DNA of 38,232 nucleotides, taken from positions 1-38,232 of the forward strand of contig NZ_BILX01000067.1 in NCBI RefSeq assembly GCF_004000785.1, read 5' to 3'. Position 1 is the first letter of the stretch. Each line of letters opens with the position of its first letter. The notes under the pieces were generated by a model. That model saw only the letters and a program-made list of their open reading frames with translations, had not been told where the DNA came from and made no database searches. Made by a program: the position numbers and the translations under genes. Shown here piece after piece: positions 23,172-30,528 of the stretch. This stretch comes from Paenibacillus ehimensis NBRC 15659 (lineage in GTDB: Bacteria > Bacillota > Bacilli > Paenibacillales > NBRC-103111).

Positions 23172-23474
23172 CTACTCTTCCACGTAATCGTCGCCGGACG
23201 AGTCGTGGGTCGGGTGCGCGTCGGGATACCCGCGGGAGAGGCCTGCGTGAAGCTCGCGGTTCTCGTAAGTAAACTGCTTGTACGAGCGCTGATCCTCGCG
23301 CCACGGCGTGCTCTTGCCGAGCGATTCCGTGAGAAGACTGCTTCCGTAAGGACCTTCCGGAAATTCCTCCGCGGTCAGGTCGTTGCGCTGGGATTCCACC
23401 GTGCTCAGGTCGGTGTATTTCTTCTGCGGAGCTTCGTTCATAAATCCGTCTCGGTTCGTGTCGTTTAAGCCCAT
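23172..23474 (-). CDS. Conserved small hydrophilic protein
   Basis: A 100-residue, highly charged protein with no membrane segment. It has the segments KKYTDLSTVESQRNDL, EEFPEGPYGSSL, GKSTPWREDQRS and GYPDAHPTHD. I recall similar small cytosolic proteins in Bacillus and Paenibacillus with the same EGPYG...GKST...HPTHD pattern, of unknown function. GGAGG lies 8 bases before the ATG. Monocistronic and convergent with the NhaC-family gene. Confidence 0.75.
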   Translation of the reverse strand: MGLNDTNRDGFMNEAPQKKYTDLSTVESQRNDLTAEEFPEGPYGSSLLTESLGKSTPWREDQRSYKQFTYENRELHAGLSRGYPDAHPTHDSSGDDYVEE

Positions 23475-23551
23475 GCTCGGTTCCTCCTCTTCAGTAGACG
23501 AAGATGTTTTCTATAGCGTGCCCTTAAACCGGAAGATTATCCAATTCATGC

Positions 23552-23580
23552 TTGTCAATGAAGCTCATACGTGGTAATAT
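23552..23580 (+). promoter_or_regulatory. Promoter of the HRDC-protein leader
   Basis: TTGTCA at 23552-23557, 17-base spacer, TAATAT at 23575-23580. Transcription would start near 23587, about 25 bases before a strong terminator. Confidence 0.65.
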
Positions 23581-23605
23581 AAACCTAATTTCAAACGTAC
23601 ATTTG

Positions 23606-23649
23606 AGAGGAAGCACCTCTTACCTACTGGGTAAGATGGTGCTTTTTTT
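23606..23649 (+). terminator. Leader terminator with a competing hairpin
   Basis: AAGCACC-TCTTACC (23611-23624) pairs with GGTAAGA-T-GGTGCTT (23630-23644), followed by seven Ts. An overlapping alternative stem AGAGG/CCTCT (23606-23610 with 23616-23620) excludes it. Since it lies between a promoter and the next gene, it is either an attenuator or the end of a 60-base small RNA. Confidence 0.65.
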
Positions 23650-23694
23650 GCGTTTGAAGCCATTTGAAACTATTTTTTTGGGGGAGGTTTACAC

Positions 23695-24705
23695 ATGAAC
23701 CTGGTGTTTTTGAACAGCTTGGAAAAGCCGACGGAAGAGGGGAACGTCCGTACGGCGCAGGTGACCATTGGCGAAAGCCAAGGCATTTGGATGGTGATGT
23801 GGAACGAGACGAGAGAAGACGGCCGCAAAGTGCAGGAGTGCTGGTACGAAGGGCTGCGCTGGGAGGAGATGCTCGCGGTTTTTCGCGAGCGGGTATTTGC
23901 CAAGCAATGCGGCGGCTATAAGCCGATCGTGCAGGTGAACGTAAGCGAGATCGACGTATTGGACCGTCGGACGGCGTATATTCAACGATTGTATTTTTAC
24001 GGGGAGAAGCATGCCAACGAAGAGCTGTTCGACAAGCTGCGCGATTGGCGGTTTAAACAAGCGAGCCGCGACGGGAAAGCGGCGTATCTGATTGCCACCA
24101 ACCGGCTGCTCAAAATGATAAGCGCCTTCGTTCCCCATACGGAAGAAGAGCTGCTGCACCTTCCGGGATTCGGAAAAGCCAAGGCTGCCGCTTACGCAGC
24201 CGATATCGTCGCCATCACCGCCGGCTTCCCGCGGGATACGGAATTTCCGCTCGCGTGGGTGGCGCAATCGATCGACCCCGGAGAGCTGAATGCCTGGCTG
24301 CTTCAGGAAAATGAACGGAAGCGGAAGGCCGAGGAAGAGAAGCGGGAGATCAAGCATAAGCTGCTTGAGGCCATTGCGCGCGGGGAGAAGCTGGATGAGC
24401 TGCAGGAGCAGACTAAGATTCAGCGGCGCAATTTGCTGCAGCTGTTCGAAGAGCTGGATCGCGAAGGCTACGACCTGCAGAGCTATATCGAAGGGCAGCT
24501 TGAGCAGGTGCCCGAACCCGAGCGCGAGCTGGCATGGAAGGCGTTTCAGCAGCAGGGCGACCGTTATTTGAAGCCGATTCTGCAAACCGTCTATAGCCAG
24601 AAGGAGCTCACAGCGCAGGATACGGACCGCGTCTACGAATGGCTTCGCATGCTGCGCATGAAGTTCCGCCGTGAGACCGAACGGAAGACGGTTGAAGCGA
24701 GCTGA
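23695..24705 (+). CDS. HRDC-domain protein with C-terminal helical/HTH region
   Basis: A 336-residue soluble protein. Residues 1-95 form a beta-rich N-terminal region (VRTAQVTIGESQGIWMVMWN). Residues about 105-180 are an HRDC domain (LFDKLRDWRFKQASRDGKAA, then LPGFGKAKAAAYAADIV), a nucleic-acid-binding helical bundle found at the C-terminus of RecQ helicases and RNase D. Residues about 215-290 resemble the HTH seen after HRDC in RecQ-like proteins (KLLEAIARGEKLDELQEQT). No helicase or nuclease motifs are present, so it is not an enzyme by itself; a role in DNA repair or RNA binding is inferred. GGGGGAGG gives a strong ribosome site. Confidence 0.82.
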   Translation: MNLVFLNSLEKPTEEGNVRTAQVTIGESQGIWMVMWNETREDGRKVQECWYEGLRWEEMLAVFRERVFAKQCGGYKPIVQVNVSEIDVLDRRTAYIQRLYFYGEKHANEELFDKLRDWRFKQASRDGKAAYLIATNRLLKMISAFVPHTEEELLHLPGFGKAKAAAYAADIVAITAGFPRDTEFPLAWVAQSIDPGELNAWLLQENERKRKAEEEKREIKHKLLEAIARGEKLDELQEQTKIQRRNLLQLFEELDREGYDLQSYIEGQLEQVPEPERELAWKAFQQQGDRYLKPILQTVYSQKELTAQDTDRVYEWLRMLRMKFRRETERKTVEAS

Positions 24706-24730
24706 AGCACGGCAGCATGGCAAAAAAACA

Positions 24731-24759
24731 TTGTACAAGCCCGGCGGCTAAGGTAAGAT
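24731..24759 (+). promoter_or_regulatory. Promoter of the coiled-coil gene
   Basis: TTGTAC at 24731-24736, 17-base spacer, TAAGAT at 24754-24759, 30 bases before the start codon. Confidence 0.5.
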
Positions 24760-24788
24760 GGACATAGGAATATGAAGGAGCTGACCGT

Positions 24789-25379
24789 ATGGAGGAGCTT
24801 CGCGCGATACTTCACAGCATCATCAAAAACCAAGAAGAAACCAATGCGAAAATTAGCGAGCTGAATCTGCAGTTAAGCGCTAAAATCGGCGAAACGAACG
24901 CGAGAATCGACGCCCTTGACGTAAAGATCGATAAAGTTGATGCTCGACTCAGTGAAAAGATTGATAAAGTTGAGGCTCGACTCAGTGCCAAGATCGACGA
25001 AGTCGATGCTCGACTCAGTGAAAAGATTGATAAAGTTGATGCCCGGCTCAGTGAAAAGATCGATAAAGTTGAGGCTCGACTCAGTGCCAAGATCGACGAA
25101 GTCGATGCTCGGCTCAGTGAGAAGACTGACACCCTGGGTGCAAAGATCAGCGCCCTAGATTCGAAGATCGACGACGTCAACACCAGTCTCAGTGCCAAAA
25201 TCGACTTTCTCGATGCCCGGCTGGATCGTGCCCATCTGAGCTTGCAGAGTCAGATCGACGACGTCGGCGCGGACGTCAGGCATATTAAGCGGAGCATGCG
25301 CCTGTTCGAAAACGATATGGATACAACCTTGGACCGGATTAAACGTCTGGAAGACTACATGGCCAAGCATCCCGAATGA
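24789..25379 (+). CDS. Hendecad-repeat coiled-coil protein
   Basis: A 196-residue protein that is coiled coil almost throughout. Six tandem 11-residue units of the type IDKVDARLSEK, IDKVEARLSAK and IDEVDARLSEK occupy residues 47-112, with degenerate units before and after. Eleven-residue periodicity predicts a nearly straight, slightly right-handed coiled coil. The C-terminal part (VRHIKRSMRLFENDMDTTLD) looks like a DUF1640-type or phage-tail-like helical end, but I cannot name the family. No membrane segment or signal peptide. AAGGAG lies 8 bases before the ATG. Monocistronic with its own promoter and terminator. Confidence 0.85.
   Translation: MEELRAILHSIIKNQEETNAKISELNLQLSAKIGETNARIDALDVKIDKVDARLSEKIDKVEARLSAKIDEVDARLSEKIDKVDARLSEKIDKVEARLSAKIDEVDARLSEKTDTLGAKISALDSKIDDVNTSLSAKIDFLDARLDRAHLSLQSQIDDVGADVRHIKRSMRLFENDMDTTLDRIKRLEDYMAKHPE
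24927..25124 (+). repeat. Six 33-bp coding repeats with 99-bp higher-order period
   Basis: Six 33-base units start at 24927, 24960, 24993, 25026, 25059 and 25092. Units 1-3 and 4-6 form two 99-base copies: unit 2 and unit 5 differ at one base, unit 3 and unit 6 at two, unit 1 and unit 4 at three. This indicates a recent in-frame 99-bp duplication. Confidence 0.95.
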
Positions 25380-25405
25380 GGAACCTTTCCTAAGGTTCCT
25401 TTTTT
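25379..25405 (+). terminator. Terminator of the coiled-coil gene
   Basis: AGGAACCTT and AAGGTTCCT with a TCCT loop, followed by six Ts; it starts on the last base of the stop codon. Confidence 0.85.
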
Positions 25406-25410
25406 GCATA

Positions 25411-25440
25411 CAAAAAAAGGACCGGCTTCACAGCCAATCC
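25411..25440 (-). terminator. Terminator embedded in the 3' end of corA
   Basis: On the minus strand GGATTGGCT (within the last three codons) pairs with AGCCGGTCC across the TGA stop, with two G-U pairs, followed by a run of seven Ts. Confidence 0.65.
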
Positions 25441-26363
25441 TTTTTGCGGAACAACACAAACATGAAGATGCCGACAAGCGCCAGTAAAAGAACCGTAGCG
25501 ACCCCGCCGTACTCCCAGTGCAGGCCCGGAATATAATCAAAATTCATTCCGTAGACGCCGGTAATGAACGTGAGCGGCATGAAGATGGTCGTGAGTGCCG
25601 TAAACACGCGCATGATTTCGTTCGCGCGGTTGGCCAGGGAAGATTGGTAAGCCTCCCGCAAGTTCGCCATCAAGTCGCGGAACGTATCGAACGTCTCGGA
25701 AATTTTTACGGCGTTTTCGTAGATATCGCCAAAATATTTTTTAAGCGGCTCGCTGACAAGCTTCAACTCTTTTTTGTTGAGCGTCGCGATGACCTCTTTT
25801 TGCGGAACAAGCACTTTTTTGAGCCACAGAATTTCGCTTCGCAGCCCGATGATTTCATTCAAATGCGACTTCTTCGTATGCATGAGAATGTCTTCTTCCA
25901 GCTTCTCGATCTTCGCTTCGATCCGGTCGCCGACATTGGTGTAATTATCGACGATAAGGTCGATCAAGTGGTACAGGAACTGGTCGGGCGCCGTAACCTC
26001 TTCTTCCCAAAGAATCGGCTTCAAGGCGCGAATTTCGTTGATTTTTTGCCGGGTGATCGTGATGATATAATGCTTCCCAAGAAAAATATTGAGTGCGCGG
26101 AGAAAAATTTCCTCGTCATCGAACCGGATGCTGTTGAATACGATAAAATAATGCGAGTCGTACAGCTCGATCTTCGGCCGCTGCTCTTCTTCCGTCAAAA
26201 CGTCCTCTATGGCGAGCTCGTGAAGATGAAACAACGGCTGTAAAACGTCCAAATCCTCCGGCTCGGCATCGATCCAATAAAAGCCGTGCGGAGGCGGATC
26301 GATCGTTTGCGTGATGTCTTCTACTAATGTAAAAATGCCGTCCTGAACCAAGCGTGCCTTCAT
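25428..26363 (-). CDS. corA: CorA-family magnesium/divalent cation channel
   Basis: A 311-residue membrane protein of the CorA-like pentameric Mg2+ (sometimes Co2+ or Zn2+) channel family. The large soluble N-terminal domain is followed by the long stalk helix, then two C-terminal transmembrane helices. The signature YGMNFDYIPGL, with Gly-Met-Asn at 272-274, closes the first helix, and the protein ends with the basic FRKKDWL. The open frame extends 24 codons upstream, but GGAGGGG lies 8 bases before the ATG at 26361-26363, which is chosen. A likely promoter at 26618-26646 would give a leader of about 250 bases. Confidence 0.93.
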   Translation of the reverse strand: MKARLVQDGIFTLVEDITQTIDPPPHGFYWIDAEPEDLDVLQPLFHLHELAIEDVLTEEEQRPKIELYDSHYFIVFNSIRFDDEEIFLRALNIFLGKHYIITITRQKINEIRALKPILWEEEVTAPDQFLYHLIDLIVDNYTNVGDRIEAKIEKLEEDILMHTKKSHLNEIIGLRSEILWLKKVLVPQKEVIATLNKKELKLVSEPLKKYFGDIYENAVKISETFDTFRDLMANLREAYQSSLANRANEIMRVFTALTTIFMPLTFITGVYGMNFDYIPGLHWEYGGVATVLLLALVGIFMFVLFRKKDWL

Positions 26364-26617
26364 AGGTTCCACCCCTCCGTATAGATCGGATGGAACGCTC
26401 GGCCGTCTGCCTTCTTCAAGAAAACAGACCCTCAAGCTTAGTCAGGCGCTGTTCGTCATCATCACGCACAAAAAAGCATGCGCATTCTCGAACGAATGGC
26501 AAACGACCGGGTTCCAAACGATAGATTCAATTGTGTTTGAACGCAGATGCGACTTCCCGGGTCTCCGTCCATTCGATTGCTGCACCCCTTCTAGCGTGAA
26601 ATGTCGAATACCTGTAT

Positions 26618-26646
26618 AGTATAACGCGTCATATTCGAGAACACAA
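26618..26646 (-). promoter_or_regulatory. Possible corA promoter
   Basis: On the minus strand TTGTGT (26641-26646), 17-base spacer, TATACT (26618-26623). It predicts a long leader to corA. I see no recognisable M-box motifs in it. Confidence 0.45.
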
Positions 26647-26742
26647 TGAGTTTGTATATCATTCGCGCATGGGAATAATTTATGCAAAATCCGGCGGATT
26701 GGTGCGGGTTCGGACGCCATCTATTCCTGGAAAAGGTTCCGC

Positions 26743-26771
26743 TTGACGCTTGCTGTGATTTCGATTACATT
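26743..26771 (+). promoter_or_regulatory. Promoter of the metA-metI-metC operon
   Basis: TTGACG at 26743-26748, 17-base spacer, TACATT at 26766-26771, about 40 bases before the S-box. Confidence 0.55.
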
Positions 26772-26809
26772 AGTATTATCTAAAACAACTGAATAGATTC
26801 GGTTTCACA

Positions 26810-27013
26810 CTCTTATCAAGAGCAGGTGGAGGGACTAGCCCGATGATACCCGGCAACCGACAGACCTTTGCGTACACAACATGTAGATTTTTTCAGCATG
26901 GCAAAGGAATGCACGGTGCTAATTCTTGCGGAAGCCAGGCGGCTTCTGACAGATGAGAGAGGACGATGTTAACCATACAAAGGCCTTTCTCGTGCGATGG
27001 AGAAAGGCTTTTT
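26810..27013 (+). promoter_or_regulatory. SAM-I riboswitch (S-box) with terminator
   Basis: The P1 strands CTCTTATCA (26810) and GATGAGAG (about 26952-26959) enclose the conserved core: AAGAGCAGGTGGAGGGA, CCGATGATACCCGGCAACC and CACGGTGCTAATTC. An intrinsic terminator follows: GCCTTTCTC (26983-26991) with GAGAAAGGC (27000-27008) and a T run. Binding of S-adenosylmethionine stabilises P1 and lets the terminator form, switching off methionine synthesis. Confidence 0.96.
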
Positions 27014-27081
27014 CTTATGCCCTTTTTCAGTCGCAGGAGTGCAGGGAACGACGAATCCAATGACCCGAAGGAGTGAACCCG

Positions 27082-28008
27082 ATGCCCATCAAAGTACCAG
27101 ATCATCTGCCGGCCAAGGAAGTGCTTGTCAACGAAAATATTTTTGTCATGGACGAGAGCGTAGCGTTTCGTCAAGATATTCGCCCGCTGCGGATCGTGAT
27201 CCTAAACCTGATGCCGACGAAAGAAACGACGGAGACCCAATTGCTGCGGCTGATCGGCAACACTCCGCTACAGGTTGAATTCATTCTGCTGCACCCGAAA
27301 ACGCACACGTCGAAGAACACCTCACTGGAACACCTGGAGCAGTTCTACAAAACATTCGAAGACATCAAGCACGAACGCTTCGACGGCATGATCATTACAG
27401 GCGCGCCGGTCGAGCAGCTTGAATTCGAAGAGGTGAATTATTGGGAAGAATTGACGCAGATTATGGAGTGGAGCAAAACCCACGTCACGTCGACGCTGCA
27501 TATTTGTTGGGCGGCGCAGGCCGGTCTCTACTACCATTTCGGCGTGCCGAAGTACCCGCTTGAAGAAAAAATATTCGGCGTTTTCCCGCACACCATCACC
27601 AAGCCGAATGTGAAGCTGCTGCGCGGGTTCGACGAGCTGTTTCTCGTTCCCCAGTCCCGTCATACCGACGTTCGCCGGGAGGATGTCGCCCGGGTCGAGC
27701 AGCTCGACATTTTGTCGGAATCGGAGGAGGCGGGCGTCTACATCGCCGCGACGAAGGACGGGAAGCAAATTTTTATTACCGGCCATTCGGAATACGACGC
27801 GTGTACGCTCAAGTACGAGTACGACCGCGATGTGAACAAAGGAATGGATATTGCGATTCCGAAAAATTACTATCCGAATGACGATCCGACCCGGCCGCCG
27901 CTCAACACCTGGCGGGCCCATGCGAACCTGCTGTTCTCCAATTGGTTAAACTATTATGTGTACCAAGAGACGCCGTACGATTTGTATAAGGGGGATTATA
28001 TGATATGA
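27082..28008 (+). CDS. metA: Homoserine O-acetyltransferase, MetA type
   Basis: Acylates L-homoserine to start methionine synthesis. It is 308 residues. The catalytic residues fall at the canonical MetA positions: Cys142 (LHICWAAQAG), His235 and Glu237 (ITGHSEYD). Residue 111 is Glu (ITGAPVEQLEF); in MetA proteins Gly here goes with succinyl-CoA and Glu with acetyl-CoA, so O-acetylhomoserine is the expected product despite the common succinyltransferase label. A GTG at 27073 is rejected: AAGGAG lies 8 bases before the ATG at 27082. The stop overlaps the metI start (ATGA). Confidence 0.95.
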   Translation: MPIKVPDHLPAKEVLVNENIFVMDESVAFRQDIRPLRIVILNLMPTKETTETQLLRLIGNTPLQVEFILLHPKTHTSKNTSLEHLEQFYKTFEDIKHERFDGMIITGAPVEQLEFEEVNYWEELTQIMEWSKTHVTSTLHICWAAQAGLYYHFGVPKYPLEEKIFGVFPHTITKPNVKLLRGFDELFLVPQSRHTDVRREDVARVEQLDILSESEEAGVYIAATKDGKQIFITGHSEYDACTLKYEYDRDVNKGMDIAIPKNYYPNDDPTRPPLNTWRAHANLLFSNWLNYYVYQETPYDLYKGDYMI

Positions 28009-29204
28009 GCAATTGTTCCAAGCCAGAGTTGAAAATCGAGAGCCGTCTCGCGCAGATCGGCTCCCAGGAGGAACCGGCGACGGGGGCGGTCAGCTTCCCG
28101 GTATATCAAGCGACGGCGTTTCGTCATCCGAAGCTCGGGCAGAGCACGGGATTCGATTACGCGCGCACGAAAAGCCCGACACGCAAAGTACTGGAGGATG
28201 CGATTGCCGAGCTGGAATCCGGGGATGCGGGCTTTGCCTGCAGCTCCGGGATGGCGGCGCTCCAGACGATCTTTGCACTGTTCAGCCAAGGCGACCATTT
28301 GCTTGTCTCCCTCGACTTGTACGGCGGGACGTACCGGATGCTGGAGCGCATCATGTCCCGCTTCGGCGTCACCGCAACGTATGTGGACACGAACGATCTC
28401 GATGCATTGGAAGCGAACCTGCAGCCGGGCACAAAAGCGGTTTTGATCGAAACGCCGACCAATCCGCTCATGATGGTCACGGACCTGGCGTTGGTGTGCG
28501 GCTGGGCGAAGAAAAAAGGCATTCTTTCCATCGTTGACAACACGCTGCTTACTCCGTTCTTCCAGCGTCCGATCGAGCTTGGAGCCGATATTGTCATTCA
28601 CAGCGCATCCAAGTACCTCGGCGGGCATAACGACGTGCTTGCCGGGTTAATCGTGACCAAAGGCAAGGAGCTGTCCGAGGAAATGGCGTTTCTGCACAAT
28701 TCGATCGGCGCAGTCTTAGGCCCGCAGGACAGTTGGCTGCTCATGCGCGGCATGAAAACATTGGCGATCCGCATGGAGCGTCACGAGTACAACGCTACCC
28801 GCATTGCGACGTTCCTGCAGTCCCATCCGCAGGTGGAAGCGGTCTACTATCCGGCGCTCGAAAGCCATCCGGGCCATGATATTCAGAAGAAGCAGTCGTC
28901 CGGCAATACGGGGATTTTTTCCTTCAAAATGAAAGACGCCCGCTATATCGAGCCGATCTTGCGTCACGTGAAGCTGATTGCGTTCGCGGAAAGCTTGGGC
29001 GGCGTCGAATCGCTGATGACGTACCCGGCGGTCCAGACCCATGCCGATATCCCGGAAGAGATCCGGCGCAAAGTCGGCGTGGACGATAAACTGCTCCGTT
29101 ATTCCGTCGGCATCGAGCATGCGGACGATCTGATAGCGGATTTGTCCCGCGCCATCGATCTGGCACAGCAGGAGATTGAAGGGGGCGTGCCGGCTCATGG
29201 CTGA
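28005..29204 (+). CDS. metI: Cystathionine gamma-synthase / O-acetylhomoserine thiolyase
   Basis: A PLP enzyme of the Cys/Met metabolism family, 399 residues, that joins the activated homoserine to cysteine (giving cystathionine) or sulfide. The PLP Lys is residue 203 in HSASKYLGGHNDV; other landmarks are the N-terminal YARTKSPTRKVLEDAIAELE and LYGGTYRM. The gene order metA-metI-metC behind an S-box identifies it as MetI rather than a methionine gamma-lyase. It overlaps metA by four bases and metC by eight, indicating coupled translation. Confidence 0.93.
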   Translation: MSNCSKPELKIESRLAQIGSQEEPATGAVSFPVYQATAFRHPKLGQSTGFDYARTKSPTRKVLEDAIAELESGDAGFACSSGMAALQTIFALFSQGDHLLVSLDLYGGTYRMLERIMSRFGVTATYVDTNDLDALEANLQPGTKAVLIETPTNPLMMVTDLALVCGWAKKKGILSIVDNTLLTPFFQRPIELGADIVIHSASKYLGGHNDVLAGLIVTKGKELSEEMAFLHNSIGAVLGPQDSWLLMRGMKTLAIRMERHEYNATRIATFLQSHPQVEAVYYPALESHPGHDIQKKQSSGNTGIFSFKMKDARYIEPILRHVKLIAFAESLGGVESLMTYPAVQTHADIPEEIRRKVGVDDKLLRYSVGIEHADDLIADLSRAIDLAQQEIEGGVPAHG

Positions 29205-30393
29205 TAAAACGACGCAAGGAACTCATCCGAGCGATCTCCATAAAGACCGAGCTTTTGCGACGAAGCTGATTCATTTCGGAAGCGAAATCGACCGGACGAC
29301 CGGCGCTTCCAGCGTACCGATCTATCAGGCGTCGACGTTCCATCAATTTTCGCTCGACGATCCGCAGGAATACGATTACTCCCGTTCCGGCAACCCGACC
29401 CGGCAGGCGCTGGAGGATTACATTGCGCTCCTCGAGGGGGGCAAACGGGGCTTCGCGTTCGCTTCGGGCATGGCGGCGATCTCCGGCGCGTTCATGCTGC
29501 TGTCGGCAGGGGATCATGTCATCTGCACGGAGGATGTGTACGGGGGCACGTACCGGCTGCTGACGTCGATCCTGCCCCGGATGAACATCGAGACGACGTT
29601 CGTCGACATGACCGATTTGGACCGGGTGAAAGCGGCGCTCAAGCCGAACACGAAGGCGGTGTTCCTCGAAACGCCGTCGAACCCGACGCTCAAAATTACC
29701 GATATTGCCGAAGTCGCAGGTTGGGCGAAGGAGCATGGCTTGCTGACCATGATGGACAATACGTTCATGACGCCTTACCATCAGCGTCCGATTGAATACG
29801 GCATCGATATCGTGCTGCACAGCGCAACGAAGTTTCTGGGCGGACACAGCGATGTGACCGCAGGGCTGGCCGTCGCCGCGAACGAAAGTCTGGGCCGCCG
29901 GCTGAAGCAGATTCAGAACGGCCTCGGCACCATTCTCGGCGTGCAGGACTCGTGGCTCCTCATGCGCGGGATGAAGACCTTGAAAGCCCGGATGGAGGCG
30001 CATGAGCAAAGCGCCCGGCAGCTGGCAGCCTGGCTGGCGGCCCACCCGTCGATCGAAGCCGTCTATTATCCGGGGCTGCCGAATCATCCCCGTCGCGACA
30101 TTCACGAGAAGCAGTCGCTCGGCTATGGCGCCGTCGTCTCGTTCGACACGGGCTCCGGGGAACGGACCAAGCGCCTGCTGTCCAAAGTGCGCATTCCGCT
30201 TGTCGCCGTCAGCTTGGGGGCGGTCGAGAGCATCCTTTCCTACCCGGCGATGATGTCCCATGCGGCGATGCCGCGCGAGGTCCGGCTGGAGCGCGGAATT
30301 ACCGACGGGCTCGTCCGGTATTCCGTCGGTCTGGAGGATATCGCCGATATCATCGAAGACCTGGAGCAAGCGTTAGCGGACACGGACCGATAA
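29197..30393 (+). CDS. metC: Cystathionine beta-lyase
   Basis: PLP enzyme of the same family as metI (398 residues), cleaving cystathionine to homocysteine, pyruvate and ammonia. The PLP Lys is residue 212 in HSATKFLGGHSDVTAG, with DYSRSGNPTRQALEDYIALL near the N-terminus. The start at 29197 is chosen because GGGGG lies upstream and homology begins just after; a TTG at 29176 is inside metI. The final methyl transfer to homocysteine is not encoded in this operon. A strong terminator follows. Confidence 0.92.
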   Translation: MADKTTQGTHPSDLHKDRAFATKLIHFGSEIDRTTGASSVPIYQASTFHQFSLDDPQEYDYSRSGNPTRQALEDYIALLEGGKRGFAFASGMAAISGAFMLLSAGDHVICTEDVYGGTYRLLTSILPRMNIETTFVDMTDLDRVKAALKPNTKAVFLETPSNPTLKITDIAEVAGWAKEHGLLTMMDNTFMTPYHQRPIEYGIDIVLHSATKFLGGHSDVTAGLAVAANESLGRRLKQIQNGLGTILGVQDSWLLMRGMKTLKARMEAHEQSARQLAAWLAAHPSIEAVYYPGLPNHPRRDIHEKQSLGYGAVVSFDTGSGERTKRLLSKVRIPLVAVSLGAVESILSYPAMMSHAAMPREVRLERGITDGLVRYSVGLEDIADIIEDLEQALADTDR

Positions 30394-30403
30394 AATAAAA
30401 AAG

Positions 30404-30440
30404 AAAAGCCGATGATTCAGGGGATCATCGGCTTTTCTGT
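30404..30440 (+). terminator. Terminator of the met operon
   Basis: AAAAGCCGATGAT pairs perfectly with ATCATCGGCTTTT around a short loop, ending in TTTTCT. Confidence 0.88.
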
Positions 30441-30528
30441 GAAAAAAAGGAATATCTCCCTATTCACTATAGCGAACTCGTGATATGATAGTAGGGACAA
30501 GCTGTTGCTGCCGGTGAGGGGGAAATTT

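Noticed and set aside
23587..23650. Known riboswitch class before the HRDC gene
   Set aside because: The region before the terminator is only about 25 bases, too short for the classes I can recognise.
24927..25124. CRISPR-like 33-bp periodic repeats
   Set aside because: The units are contiguous with no unique spacers, stay in one reading frame and encode 11-residue coiled-coil repeats.
26364..26610. Magnesium (M-box) riboswitch in the corA leader
   Set aside because: The leader is long enough, but I could not find the conserved M-box core; only a long leader is claimed.
26442..26720. 92-codon minus-strand frame upstream of corA
   Set aside because: It overlaps the probable corA promoter and leader, has no ribosome site and no recognisable features.
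28924..30369. 481-codon open frame on the minus strand
   Set aside because: It is the antisense shadow of metC; its Arg/His/Gly-rich translation has no family features and it lacks a ribosome site.
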